20,769 bases of DNA from an uncultured Clostridia bacterium (GCA_934129785.1 CAKOWW010000020.1:1-20769), one strand, 5' to 3'; positions 7,826-14,757 are shown, counted from the stretch's first letter. Notes: generated from the sequence alone by a model not told the origin. A program made the numbers and translations.

Positions 7826-8533
7826 CTATTGTATATATTTTGTTTTTATTTCATCATTATACTTTAATATTTTTACTTTGTTTGGCTTCGTTATAGATAC
7901 ATCTTGACCTGTTTTTTTCATACTATCTACATGTCCACCATTTCCAATTAATCCACTTTCTAAATATGCTGGATCTCCTATTGCCTTAATTATATATGGT
8001 GATAAAATTCTTTGCCCATTTACTTTTATAAATGTACTACTAATGTTTACTATATCACTCATATTAATAATTCTTTCGTCATTTATTGATATTGCTTCTG
8101 CTCCTGCTATTTTTAATGCATTTACTATTACTAACAAGTCATCTGCTGTTATTTTTTCTATTTCTTCATTGTCTGTATCTCTTAGAACTATTTCTATTCC
8201 TTGGCCTTCTACATCTGTTTTTCCTAATAGTAAATTTACTTGCTCTAATTCTGAGTTTACTAATTCTTCTGTTTGTTCATTTGATTCAGTTGTTTTTTTG
8301 TATTCATCTATTTTAGATATTGTTTCTTCATATTTTTGATTAGTTTCTTCATATTTAGATTTCCAATTTGCAAGTTCTGTTCTAAGTTCTGTTTCTCTCA
8401 TGTTTTCTATTGATGTTATGTCTGTTTGGTTAACAATTTTAAATTGCATAAACATAACTAATGCTAAGCAAAAGCATGCAATTCCCATTGTTATGCCCAT
8501 TGTTATTTTACCTTTTTTTATGTCTGTTTTCAT
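7826..8533 (-). CDS. DUF881 family membrane-anchored protein, 235 aa
   Basis: Member of DUF881, a family that accompanies sbp and ftsQ in Firmicutes and Actinobacteria. It has an N-terminal membrane helix (about residues 12-30, GITMGIACFCLALVMFM), a coiled-coil stretch rich in Glu/Lys (about 45-95), and then the conserved globular domain with GQGIEIVLRD, AGAEAISINDERI and SPYIIKAIGDP. It is most likely exported with the globular part outside. The AGGAG site and ATG at 8533 are standard. It follows the other DUF881 gene by 14 nt, so they are cotranscribed and paralogous. Confidence 0.88.
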   Translation of the reverse strand: MKTDIKKGKITMGITMGIACFCLALVMFMQFKIVNQTDITSIENMRETELRTELANWKSKYEETNQKYEETISKIDEYKKTTESNEQTEELVNSELEQVNLLLGKTDVEGQGIEIVLRDTDNEEIEKITADDLLVIVNALKIAGAEAISINDERIINMSDIVNISSTFIKVNGQRILSPYIIKAIGDPAYLESGLIGNGGHVDSMKKTGQDVSITKPNKVKILKYNDEIKTKYIQ

Positions 8534-8547
8534 TGATTGCTCCTTTC

Positions 8548-9265
8548 CTACTTAGATGTTTTTGCATAATTATATGTAAGTGTTCCAGAATATTTTGGAA
8601 TAGTTATGTTGTTTGATTTTTTAAGTTCAACACCAATGCTATATCCTTTTAGTGTTTCTAAATATCCTCCTGGTCTTGACAATGCTGCAAGTTGTTCTGG
8701 TAATCCTATTGCTTTTATTACAAATGGTGCTCCTACTTTTTCTTTATTTATATCTATAATATTGCCTCCACATATAATTCCTGTTGTTGGAACTATTCTT
8801 TGATCATTTATTGATATTGCTTCTGCTCCTGCGTTTTGTAACTCATTTATTACACTAAGTACATCTAAATCATGTACTACTAGTGAACTTGGATCTAATG
8901 CACTACTTATGTCTTTTTTACTATCTGATAATGTAACTGTTACTCCCGGCCCTGTTACTTCTGATAGTCCTAGTATTTTATTTCCTTTTTTTATTTCTTC
9001 TTCTTTTGATTCTAGGTCACTGTTATTTTGTGTTGCATTTTGTCTTTGTTTCTCTAATTCTTTTTCTGCTTTTTCTAGTTCTTTATATTTGTTGTCATAT
9101 TTTTCTTTATATTTTAGTACTTCTGCTCTTAAACTATTTTCTTCATAATTATTGCTTACTGCTGAATTAGATTCCTTTACAGTTCTCATTTGTATACATA
9201 TTCCGACAAGTTAATGCAAAACACATTGTTCCTAAAACTACACTAATTACTTTTTTATTTAACAT
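8548..9265 (-). CDS. DUF881 family protein, one +1 shift at CGG, 238 aa
   Basis: Second DUF881 paralogue. The domain part is clear (GPGVTVTLSD, AGAEAISINDQRIV, APFVIKAIGLPEQL), after a Glu/Lys-rich coiled coil. Taken alone, the long frame begins at 9189 and lacks the membrane helix its sister has. The helix is found upstream in another frame: ATG at 9265, MLNKKVISVVLGTMCFALTC, then an in-frame CGG. Reading CGGA (9202-9205) as glycine joins the helix (to GICIQ) with MRTVKESNSA and gives 238 aa, matching the sister's 235 aa. The strong AAAGGAG site lies further upstream than usual, separated from the ATG by a small hairpin (9276-9294). The stop is TAG. Confidence 0.85.
9202..9205 (-). other. 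+1 frameshift site CGGA in the DUF881 gene
   Basis: Zero-frame codon 21 is CGG (after TGT). In frame, a TAA follows after 11 residues. Shifting +1 continues the membrane helix and enters the long DUF881 frame. The +1 codon at the site is GGA (Gly). Confidence 0.75.
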
Positions 9266-9275
9266 ATTTTTGTCT

Positions 9276-9294
9276 CACATACTATTTTTATGTG
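9276..9294 (-). promoter_or_regulatory. Hairpin between ribosome site and ATG of the DUF881 gene
   Basis: CACATA (9289-9294) and TATGTG (9276-9281) on the minus strand form a 6-bp stem with a 7-nt loop between AAAGGAG and the ATG at 9265. The linear distance (about 34 nt) is too long for normal initiation; folding shortens it to about 15 nt. A weaker GTGAG lies 8 nt before the ATG. Confidence 0.45.
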
Positions 9295-9323
9295 ATTTTC
9301 TCCTTTCCTTTAGATTGATTTTG

Positions 9324-10196
9324 TTATACTTTTTCTCTGAAGTATGGCTGAAATTTGTTATTTAAGTCTCCGTTTACAAATATGTCTCCTTCTTTTCCTT
9401 TTTCTTTTTCTATTATTGCTAATACATATAACATTTTGTTGCTTATATTTGTGCTATCTCCTAAATGTACTTTTTTCTTTTCACTTTCTATGTATATACT
9501 ATATTCGTTTTTGTTACTAATGTCAATACTTGTGACCTTTCCTTCTAGCTTGTTTTCGTTTGCAGAATCTAAAATTTTTATTGTTTCCTCTAATCTACTT
9601 AAATCTTCGTTACATAGCCTATTTCCTGGTTGTATGTCTTCTTCTTTTGTTGTTGCACCTTGAATAATTGTCATTCCATTATTGGTTTCTGCAATTTCTA
9701 ATATGTAACCTTGTGTGTTTATATATGCATATTTTCCCATATAGTCCACACTGAAAGTTGGTGTTCTTTCTTCTACTTTTATTTCTATTGTATTAGGCAA
9801 TTTTCTGTGTATTTTAACATTTTCTATGTATGCATTTTCTTTTATTTTATTCACTACATTTTTTCCATAAAATTTGAATATATTGTCTTCTTTTTTTAAT
9901 TCAGATAAACTTATTATTGTATCTGCTTGTACTTGATTATTATTTATTACTTTTATGTCTTTTATGTTAAAAATTGGTGAAGTTAATGCAAATATTATTG
10001 TTCCAGATGCTAGTCCAACAAATAAAATTAATTTTAGAAAAAATTTTATTCTTTTAATTCTTTTCTTTCTTTTTCTTTCTTTTTTTGTTAGTGCTCTTCT
10101 TTGCTTTTCATCTTTTTTTATTTTGTTTTTGTTTGTCATTTGAATTACAGTTTCTGTATCTTCTTCAAATTTATAATCGTTATCATTTGAGTTCAT
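9324..10196 (-). CDS. ftsQ: Cell division protein FtsQ/DivIB, 290 aa
   Basis: Bitopic division protein that bridges the cytoplasmic and outer parts of the divisome. It has a long basic cytoplasmic head (TKKERKRKKRIKRIKFF), one membrane helix (about residues 55-75, LILFVGLASGTIIFAL), then a POTRA domain (FNIKDIKVINNNQV with NVKIHRKLPNTIEIKVEERTP) and a beta domain. The start is the ATG at 10196 behind GGGAGGG; an in-frame upstream extension (to 10238) has no ribosome site. It lies downstream of murA, a common Firmicute order, with a hairpin in the gap. Confidence 0.9.
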   Translation of the reverse strand: MNSNDNDYKFEEDTETVIQMTNKNKIKKDEKQRRALTKKERKRKKRIKRIKFFLKLILFVGLASGTIIFALTSPIFNIKDIKVINNNQVQADTIISLSELKKEDNIFKFYGKNVVNKIKENAYIENVKIHRKLPNTIEIKVEERTPTFSVDYMGKYAYINTQGYILEIAETNNGMTIIQGATTKEEDIQPGNRLCNEDLSRLEETIKILDSANENKLEGKVTSIDISNKNEYSIYIESEKKKVHLGDSTNISNKMLYVLAIIEKEKGKEGDIFVNGDLNNKFQPYFREKV

Positions 10197-10221
10197 TTTT
10201 TGCCCTCCCAGTTTGATTTCC

Positions 10222-10254
10222 AAGGACTTTATATACATAATAAATAAAGTCCTT
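10222..10254 (-). promoter_or_regulatory. Hairpin between murA and ftsQ
   Basis: AAGGACTTTAT and ATAAAGTCCTT form a perfect 11-bp stem around an 11-nt loop. On the minus strand no U run follows, so it is not a normal terminator for murA; an mRNA-processing or stability element is more likely. On the plus strand the stem is followed by a T-rich tract, but no plus-strand gene precedes it. Confidence 0.5.
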
Positions 10255-10259
10255 TTGTT

Positions 10260-11511
10260 TTATTTTACTTGTATATCTACTCCTAGTTTTTGTAATTTTT
10301 TGTCAAATTTTTCATAACCACGCAATATATATTCTATTTTAGATATCTTTGTTATTCCGTTTTGCATTGCTTGCTGCTATTACCATTGCCGCTCCTCCAC
10401 GAAGATCTGTTGTTTCTACATTTGCTCCATATAATTTCCTAACGCCTTTTATTACTGCTGTTTTACCTTCTACTGAAATTTTTGCTCCCATTCTTATTAG
10501 TTCATTTGCATATTTATATCTATTTTCAAATATATTTTCTGTTATTATAGATGTTCCTTTCGCTATTGTTAAAACACTTGCAAATATTGATTGCATATCT
10601 GTTGGGAATCCCGGATATGGAGTAGTTTTTATATCTACCGCCTTAATTCTTCTTGGAGATTTTATTTCTATTTGATCTTTATTTATATTAAATTGACAGC
10701 CTATTTCTTCTAGTTTGTCTATTATTGGTGTTATATGTGTACTATCTGCATTTTTTACTATAATGTTTCCTTTGTTTATTGCAGCTAAGCATAGAAATGT
10801 TCCTGTTTCTATTCTGTCTGGCATTATATTGTAACTTACATCTTTTAGTTTTTTTACTCCTTGTATTTCTATTTCACTTGTTCCAGCACCTTTTACTTTT
10901 GCTCCCATTTTGTTTAGGAAGTTTTGTAAATCTATTATTTCTGGCTCTCTTGCAGCATTTGTTATTTGTGTTTTTCCTTCTGCTAATACACTTGCAAGCA
11001 TTGCGTTTTCTGTTGCTCCTACACTTGGAAATTCTAGGTCTATTTTTTCTCCTGTTATTTTATCACATTTGCATACTATATTTCCATAGTTTTTTTCAAT
11101 ATTTATTCCTAATTTTTCAAATGCTTTTAAGTGCAATTCTATTGGTCTTGTTCCTATATCACATCCTCCTGGATATGAAAATGTTGCTTTTTTATATTTT
11201 CCGAATAAGACTTCCGCGCAAATATAACAGAAGATCTCATTTGTCTCATTAAATCTTCTGGTATCTCATTTTTGTTTATTTTACTTGTGTCTATTATTAT
11301 TTTGTTATTTTTCTTTTTCACCTCTCCGTCCTAGTTGCTTTAGTATTTCGAACATCATTTGTGTGTCATGTATGTTTGGAACATTGTATAGTGTTGTGTT
11401 TCCTCCATTTAATATGCTTGCAGCTATTATTGGCAATGCTGCATTTTTTGAGCCTGATATTTCTACTTTTCCCTCTACTTTGTTTCCTCCTTTTATTATG
11501 TATTCTGACAT
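10260..11511 (-). CDS. murA: UDP-N-acetylglucosamine 1-carboxyvinyltransferase MurA, four +1 shifts at CGG, 415 aa
   Basis: First committed enzyme of peptidoglycan synthesis: adds enolpyruvate from PEP to UDP-GlcNAc in the cytoplasm. The sequence is split among three frames and would be a pseudogene in a plain reading. Starting at the ATG at 11511 (AAAGGTGG upstream) and reading each in-frame CGGA as one glycine at codons 62, 99, 103 and 384 gives one continuous 415-aa protein ending at TAA (10260). It then has SGSKNAALP (Lys22-Asn23), LMRQMRSS, AGSLIGKY, the catalytic YPGGCDIGTRP with Cys116, SVGATENAML, the late AARE and DLRGGAAM blocks, and the C-terminal ILRGYEKFDKKLQKLG. Length and residue numbers match the family (about 418 aa, Cys115). 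ftsQ follows 63 nt downstream. Confidence 0.92.
10356..10359 (-). other. +1 frameshift site CGGA number 4 in murA
   Basis: Codon 384 is CGG after AAA. In frame, five residues then TAA; +1 gives KGITKISKIEYILRGYEKF, the normal MurA C-terminus, with glycine at the conserved position. Confidence 0.82.
11200..11203 (-). other. +1 frameshift site CGGA number 3 in murA
   Basis: Codon 103 is CGG after ATT, only four codons after site 2 and in the frame that site 2 creates. Shifting +1 gives the second glycine of AGSLIG and enters KYKKATFSYPGGC. Without both shifts the reading hits a stop at once. Confidence 0.8.
11213..11216 (-). other. +1 frameshift site CGGA number 2 in murA
   Basis: Codon 99 is CGG after GCG, exactly in the frame set by site 1 (36 codons later). 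Shifting +1 gives the glycine that begins the conserved G-x-L-x-G helix (AGSLIG). Confidence 0.8.
11325..11328 (-). other. +1 frameshift site CGGA number 1 in murA
   Basis: Codon 62 is CGG after GGA. In frame, a stop follows after six residues; +1 gives LGGEVKKKNNKIIIDTS, the expected MurA strand. Confidence 0.8.
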
Positions 11512-11588
11512 TTTTTTGCCACCTTTCTTCTTTTTGTTATATATTATGTTGTCTTTATGCAAAAGGTGTATTAACATTATACAAATTG

Positions 11589-11618
11589 ATTTTAATAATT
11601 TTCTCTATACCTTGTTAA
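11589..11618 (-). promoter_or_regulatory. Possible promoter of murA inside the repeat
   Basis: Minus-strand TTAACA (11613-11618) and TAAAAT (11589-11594) are 18 bp apart. A better -10 (TATAAT, 11576-11581) lies just outside the repeat but has no good -35. The same TTAACA/TAAAAT pair is present in the other repeat copy. Confidence 0.35.
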
Positions 11619-11682
11619 ATTATCTTTGAAAATTGTAATTCGTCACTACCTTAATAAATGATTTATTTTATATGCAAAAAAA
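11589..11682 (-). repeat. 94-bp direct repeat, murA-proximal copy
   Basis: Matches 12499-12592 over 94 bp with two mismatches (11646 and 11649). Read on the minus strand it begins in the U run of a terminator and ends in the murA leader. It contains the near-palindrome AATAAAT-C-ATTTATT and the candidate promoter. The two copies bracket the dinD pseudogene. Confidence 0.95.
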
Positions 11683-11703
11683 CGGAATAACTTCCGCTTT
11701 TTT
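11676..11703 (-). terminator. Terminator of the dinD pseudogene
   Basis: Minus-strand CGGAA-GTTA-TTCCG hairpin (11683-11696) flanked by an A run and followed by seven T; it lies immediately after the stop at 11709. Confidence 0.8.
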
Positions 11704-11708
11704 ATTGG

Positions 11709-12275
11709 TTATTTCAGTTTCTTTTTATCTTTTGCCTTTATTTGTTTACTTTTCTCTTTTTCAATTTGCTTGGCACTTTTACTTGGTGTTGGCAAATCTT
11801 CTGGCATAGTACCACCTATTCTTTTTATTGTTTGTCTAACAGCTTGTCCTACTTTATGATGGGTTTTACAAGCATCATCTTCACTTAATTGCTCATACTC
11901 TCGTCTTGTTAATTCTTGCTTTCTTGTTTGCACTGCAAAATATGTTTGGGCAAGTGCTATTGTCTTTTTTCTACTGTCTCCATTTTGTGCAATAAGATAA
12001 CATGCATATCTTGTTAGTTTTAAATCATCAATTTTCTTATTTGCAACTCCCGCTTTTACCATTTTGCCGACGTCGGCAAAATGGTCTAAAATATTATTAT
12101 CACTGTTTTCACAAGATTCTTTTGCTTTGTCTATTACTTTAATAAAGTTTCTCCACTTACTATATTCTAACATTATCATTAGTTCTCTAGCATATCAAAA
12201 TTCTGTGCCATTCTCATCCACATGTTTAATACTTTCGAAATCTTTTTCTGTCTTGTTTACTAGATCATTTGCCAT
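11709..12275 (-). pseudogene. dinD: Decayed DinD-type DNA-damage-inducible protein (nonsense codon plus internal deletion)
   Basis: Remnant of the DinD family, which in E. coli is SOS-induced and acts on RecA filaments. Recognisable blocks are LEYSKWRNF, AKESCENS, DHFADVGKMV, LTRYACYLIAQNGDSRKK, AQTYFAVQTRKQEL and, near the end, HHKVGQAVRQTIKRIGGTMPEDLPTP. The true start is the ATG at 12275 (GAGGAG upstream). Codon 27 is TGA (12195-12197), where relatives have Trp in the F-W-x-A-R-E-L motif. About 90 residues normally lying between the YEQLSEDE block and the C-terminal TxxxVGxxVR block are missing with the frame kept. A downstream restart at 12179 would give a 156-aa product. The 94-bp repeats on both sides suggest arrival or duplication by recombination. 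Confidence 0.85.
12058..12085. repeat. Perfect 28-bp palindrome inside the dinD remnant
   Basis: ACCATTTTGCCGAC is followed directly by its reverse complement, with no loop. Its centre, GCCGACGTCGGC, is unusually GC-rich for this window. It encodes HFADVGKMV, which agrees with DinD relatives, so it is not obviously an insertion. It could form a cruciform or bind a symmetric protein. Confidence 0.9.
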
Positions 12276-12345
12276 AAAAATCATCTCCTCTTTTCGACTG
12301 TTTGGTATTTCCGAATAATTGAATTATATTATTTTATTTCATCTA

Positions 12346-12374
12346 TTTATATCATATTTCTAAAAATTTTTCAA
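12346..12374 (-). promoter_or_regulatory. Promoter of the dinD remnant
   Basis: Minus-strand TTGAAA (12369-12374) and TATAAA (12346-12351) are 17 bp apart, about 70 nt before the ATG at 12275. I see no convincing LexA box (GAACNNNNGTTC) next to it. Confidence 0.55.
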
Positions 12375-12498
12375 TGTTTTTGCGAATTTTTGTTCTTGCT
12401 TCTTTTCCCCAGAATATTCACCTATCATTTCATTTTTAATTATATTGTTATTTTGTTTGTACTTATTACTAAATAATTATTAAAATTTTGACTCATTA

Positions 12499-12592
12499 AT
12501 TTTAATAATTTTCTCTATACCTTGTTAAATTATCTTTGAAAATTGTAATTCGTCATTATCTTAATAAATGATTTATTTTATATGCAAAAAAA
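12499..12592 (-). repeat. 94-bp direct repeat, dinD-upstream copy
   Basis: Same sequence and direction as 11589-11682, two mismatches, 910 bp apart. It too starts in the U run of a minus-strand terminator. The repeat-to-repeat unit (one repeat plus dinD and its terminator) looks like a cassette inserted ahead of murA. Confidence 0.95.
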
Positions 12593-12622
12593 GATATGAA
12601 TTAAAATTTTAAACTCATACCT
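12586..12622 (-). terminator. Terminator of the two-gene unknown operon
   Basis: Minus-strand AGGTATGAGTT pairs with AATTCATATCT (one or two G-U pairs) in a long AT-rich stem (12592-12622), followed by seven T. Confidence 0.7.
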
Positions 12623-12662
12623 CTTTTAAATAGATTTTCTGCAATTCATGTTCTATAATTTC

Positions 12663-13109
12663 TTATTTTTTTCTTCCAAAAAATCTTAATATTTTATTTA
12701 TTACTTTTTTAAACCATGATGTCTCTTTTATTTCTACTAATTGAACATTGTCTATTTGTATATTCTCTTCTGAACTTTTCTTCTTGAAAATATTGTCAGG
12801 ATTGTATTTTTCTCTTAGTTCTGCTTCTTGTTTTTGACTTTCTTCTTTTTCCTCTTTAATAAGTTTTTCTTTTTCTTCTTCGCTTACAATATAGTCTCTA
12901 TATAAAAGTGCTAATATTGCTTGTGTATCTTCTTCTATATTTTTCTCCCAGTTTTCATCATTAAAATCTATATTTGGTCTATAATCTTTATCTTCATTTT
13001 CAAACAAAAAGTCTATTAACTTTTGTGGTATTTTTTCTACGATTTTTTTATCTGTGTGCTTTAAGATTTCTATAACTTCTGAAACCGCTTTTGTATTAAA
13101 TTTTTCCAT
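12663..13109 (-). CDS. Conserved hypothetical protein, 148 aa
   Basis: Function not recognised. The N-terminal part (KAVSEVIEILKHTDKKIVEKIPQ-type, residues about 6-35, then RPNIDFNDENWE and TQAILALLYRDYIVSEEEKEKL) resembles a small uncharacterised family that is frequent in gut Firmicutes. It is followed by a Glu/Lys-rich stretch. It ends in a basic amphipathic helix (SWFKKVINKILRFFGRKK) that could touch a membrane or nucleic acid. No signal peptide. It lies 20 nt behind the 459-aa gene, so they form one operon; the neighbour also has a basic helix near its end. Confidence 0.8.
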   Translation of the reverse strand: MEKFNTKAVSEVIEILKHTDKKIVEKIPQKLIDFLFENEDKDYRPNIDFNDENWEKNIEEDTQAILALLYRDYIVSEEEKEKLIKEEKEESQKQEAELREKYNPDNIFKKKSSEENIQIDNVQLVEIKETSWFKKVINKILRFFGRKK

Positions 13110-13129
13110 TTGTAATCCTCTTTTCTTTT

Positions 13130-14509
13130 TTATCTTTCGTCTATTTCGTTTTCATTAACTTCTTCTTTATCTTGTTCTTTGTCTTTTGCATTTAATTTAT
13201 TTTTTATAGCTGAAAGCATTCCTTTAATCTTTCCTTTTGCTTTATCGTAAATTTGTTCAAATTTAGTTTTTTTTACTATAGGCATCTGTCCTCCTTCAAT
13301 TATATGTTCTGGTGTTCCCTCTATTTTATCTATTTGTTCTTTGTCATATGCTAAATCATCTTGTTTGTTTACTTGTTCTTTGTATTTTGTTAAGTCTTCT
13401 AAGAATACTTTTTCTGGTTCTAAATTGCCTTTGCGAATTTCATCAAGTTCCTTAAGTTTAGGATTAGATTCAAAAGCTGATTCTTTATATTTTGGATCTT
13501 TTCTATATTTGTCCACCATTTCATATAGTCCTTTAATTTTTTTTTTACCTTCATCTGTTTTTAAACTTTCCAATGCAGAATATATATTTGTATATTCATT
13601 TCCATAATGTGCAGGTAACTGATTTATAAAATGCGAAGTAAAATTTTCACTGCCTATCATTACATCTGGAAGTGGTACTCCTTGTGGTCCATAGTTTCCT
13701 CCATTACCATATACAAATTGTTCTGCTCCTGTATATTCAACTTCATTTTGAGAAACATGTGCATTTGCAGTAATTAAATCTTGATTTCTAACAAATTCAA
13801 ATTTAGTACCGTTATCTACATATTTAACTAAGTCTTCATGTCCTAATCCTGTGTTGGCATATTTTCCTTTATTATGCTCAAATTCCCCAAAATAATATTG
13901 CCCATTTTCTAGTTTTGGTAATACTACATTACCATCATTGCTTAATCTCATTAAACGTTCTTTTACAAATTTTTCTGCACGCTCAGATTGACTATATCCT
14001 GTTTCAATTCCATTTTCTGTTATTATTTTCACTTCTTCTTTATATTCATTTCCAACTATTACTCCATTTGGTGCATCCTGTAATTTTGTATAATCTTGGA
14101 AATTTGCATCATAACTAGGATGTGTAAAATCCCTTCCTGCATACCCAAGTATACAATCTCTATTTATTGTCTTAATAGTTCTATTTTTTTTATCTACATC
14201 TATGTTAGTTTTAATTTCTTGTGTCACTCTTTGATCAAAAACATCTTTTCCATCTTTTCCTTTTACATATTCATTTTTTTGACTTCTTTCAACATAAGTA
14301 ATTGAACCATTTTCGTTAACTATTGATTTTAAAATATTTTCAACATTATCCTTTTCTGCTGTATAATTAATTACATCTATATCTCCTAATGCTTCTTTTG
14401 AAATATTTAAAACTTCTTTTATTGCATCTGCATTGTGTGCTATGTTTTCATTCATTCCTAAATTCACTAAAGTATCTACTATAATACTCTCTCGTACATT
14501 TAATTTCAT
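13130..14509 (-). CDS. Hypothetical protein of unknown function, 459 aa
   Basis: I do not recognise the family. The protein is soluble and acidic, without signal peptide or membrane helix, and rich in Asn, Glu and Lys. A helical N-terminus (about 1-60) is followed by a mixed region with aromatic Gly/Asn-rich stretches (GNGGNYGPQGVPLPDVMIG near residue 270). A charged, probably coiled C-terminal third follows (330-400), then a basic helix (FEQIYDKAKGKIKGMLSAI) and an acidic tail. A good AAGGAG site precedes the ATG at 14509. First gene of a two-gene operon. A structural or effector protein of a mobile element is possible, but nothing in the sequence proves it. Confidence 0.75.
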   Translation of the reverse strand: MKLNVRESIIVDTLVNLGMNENIAHNADAIKEVLNISKEALGDIDVINYTAEKDNVENILKSIVNENGSITYVERSQKNEYVKGKDGKDVFDQRVTQEIKTNIDVDKKNRTIKTINRDCILGYAGRDFTHPSYDANFQDYTKLQDAPNGVIVGNEYKEEVKIITENGIETGYSQSERAEKFVKERLMRLSNDGNVVLPKLENGQYYFGEFEHNKGKYANTGLGHEDLVKYVDNGTKFEFVRNQDLITANAHVSQNEVEYTGAEQFVYGNGGNYGPQGVPLPDVMIGSENFTSHFINQLPAHYGNEYTNIYSALESLKTDEGKKKIKGLYEMVDKYRKDPKYKESAFESNPKLKELDEIRKGNLEPEKVFLEDLTKYKEQVNKQDDLAYDKEQIDKIEGTPEHIIEGGQMPIVKKTKFEQIYDKAKGKIKGMLSAIKNKLNAKDKEQDKEEVNENEIDER

Positions 14510-14578
14510 AATTTTTTCTCCTTTTATAATATATTTAATTTTTAATATTTTTTACTTATACCGTCTTAACCTTGTTTT

Positions 14579-14600
14579 AATCATTAAGTATATAACTTAA
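14579..14600 (+). repeat. 22-bp inverted repeat, left copy
   Basis: AATCATTAAGTATATAACTT plus AA is the exact reverse complement of 14761-14782. The core TTAAGT-TATAT-ACTTAA is itself nearly palindromic. This copy overlaps the -35 region of the probable promoter of the 459-aa gene (TATAAG near 14559-14564 on the minus strand), so it could be an operator. Confidence 0.85.
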
Positions 14601-14713
14601 GGAAATTATTACATAATATTACATACTGTATTTTCAGATATTTACTGAATTTGCTAGTTTAACTTTATTGAATTTTTTCCTAAATTTTTTATAAAATTTT
14701 TTTTGAAAAAGTA

Positions 14714-14742
14714 TTGCCAAAATATGTTTTTAGTGGTATACT
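14714..14742 (+). promoter_or_regulatory. Plus-strand promoter with no gene behind it
   Basis: TTGCCA (14714-14719) and TATACT (14737-14742) are 17 bp apart. Transcription would start near 14750, about 10 nt before a perfect terminator hairpin. Confidence 0.55.
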
Positions 14743-14757
14743 ATATTTAGTGGGAAG

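Larger units (their letters stand above)
12276..12662. other. Intergenic region between the unknown operon and dinD
   Basis: Holds the dinD promoter (12346-12374), the upstream 94-bp repeat (12499-12592) and a terminator (12586-12622). Between repeat and promoter a short minus-strand open stretch ends at a TAG in the -35/-10 interval (about 12364) and contains MIGEYSGEKKQEQKFAKTL. It has no clear ribosome site and may be a remnant or chance. Confidence 0.5.

Noticed and set aside
10260..11511. murA as an ordinary pseudogene
   Set aside because: All four frame changes have the same sign and occur at the same codon, no residue blocks are lost, active-site residues are intact, and the same codon explains breaks in two other genes. 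Kept only as part of the artefact alternative.
11709..12275. TGA generally reassigned to Trp
   Set aside because: All Trp codons in intact genes here are TGG; a single TGA in an already decayed gene is better explained as a nonsense mutation.
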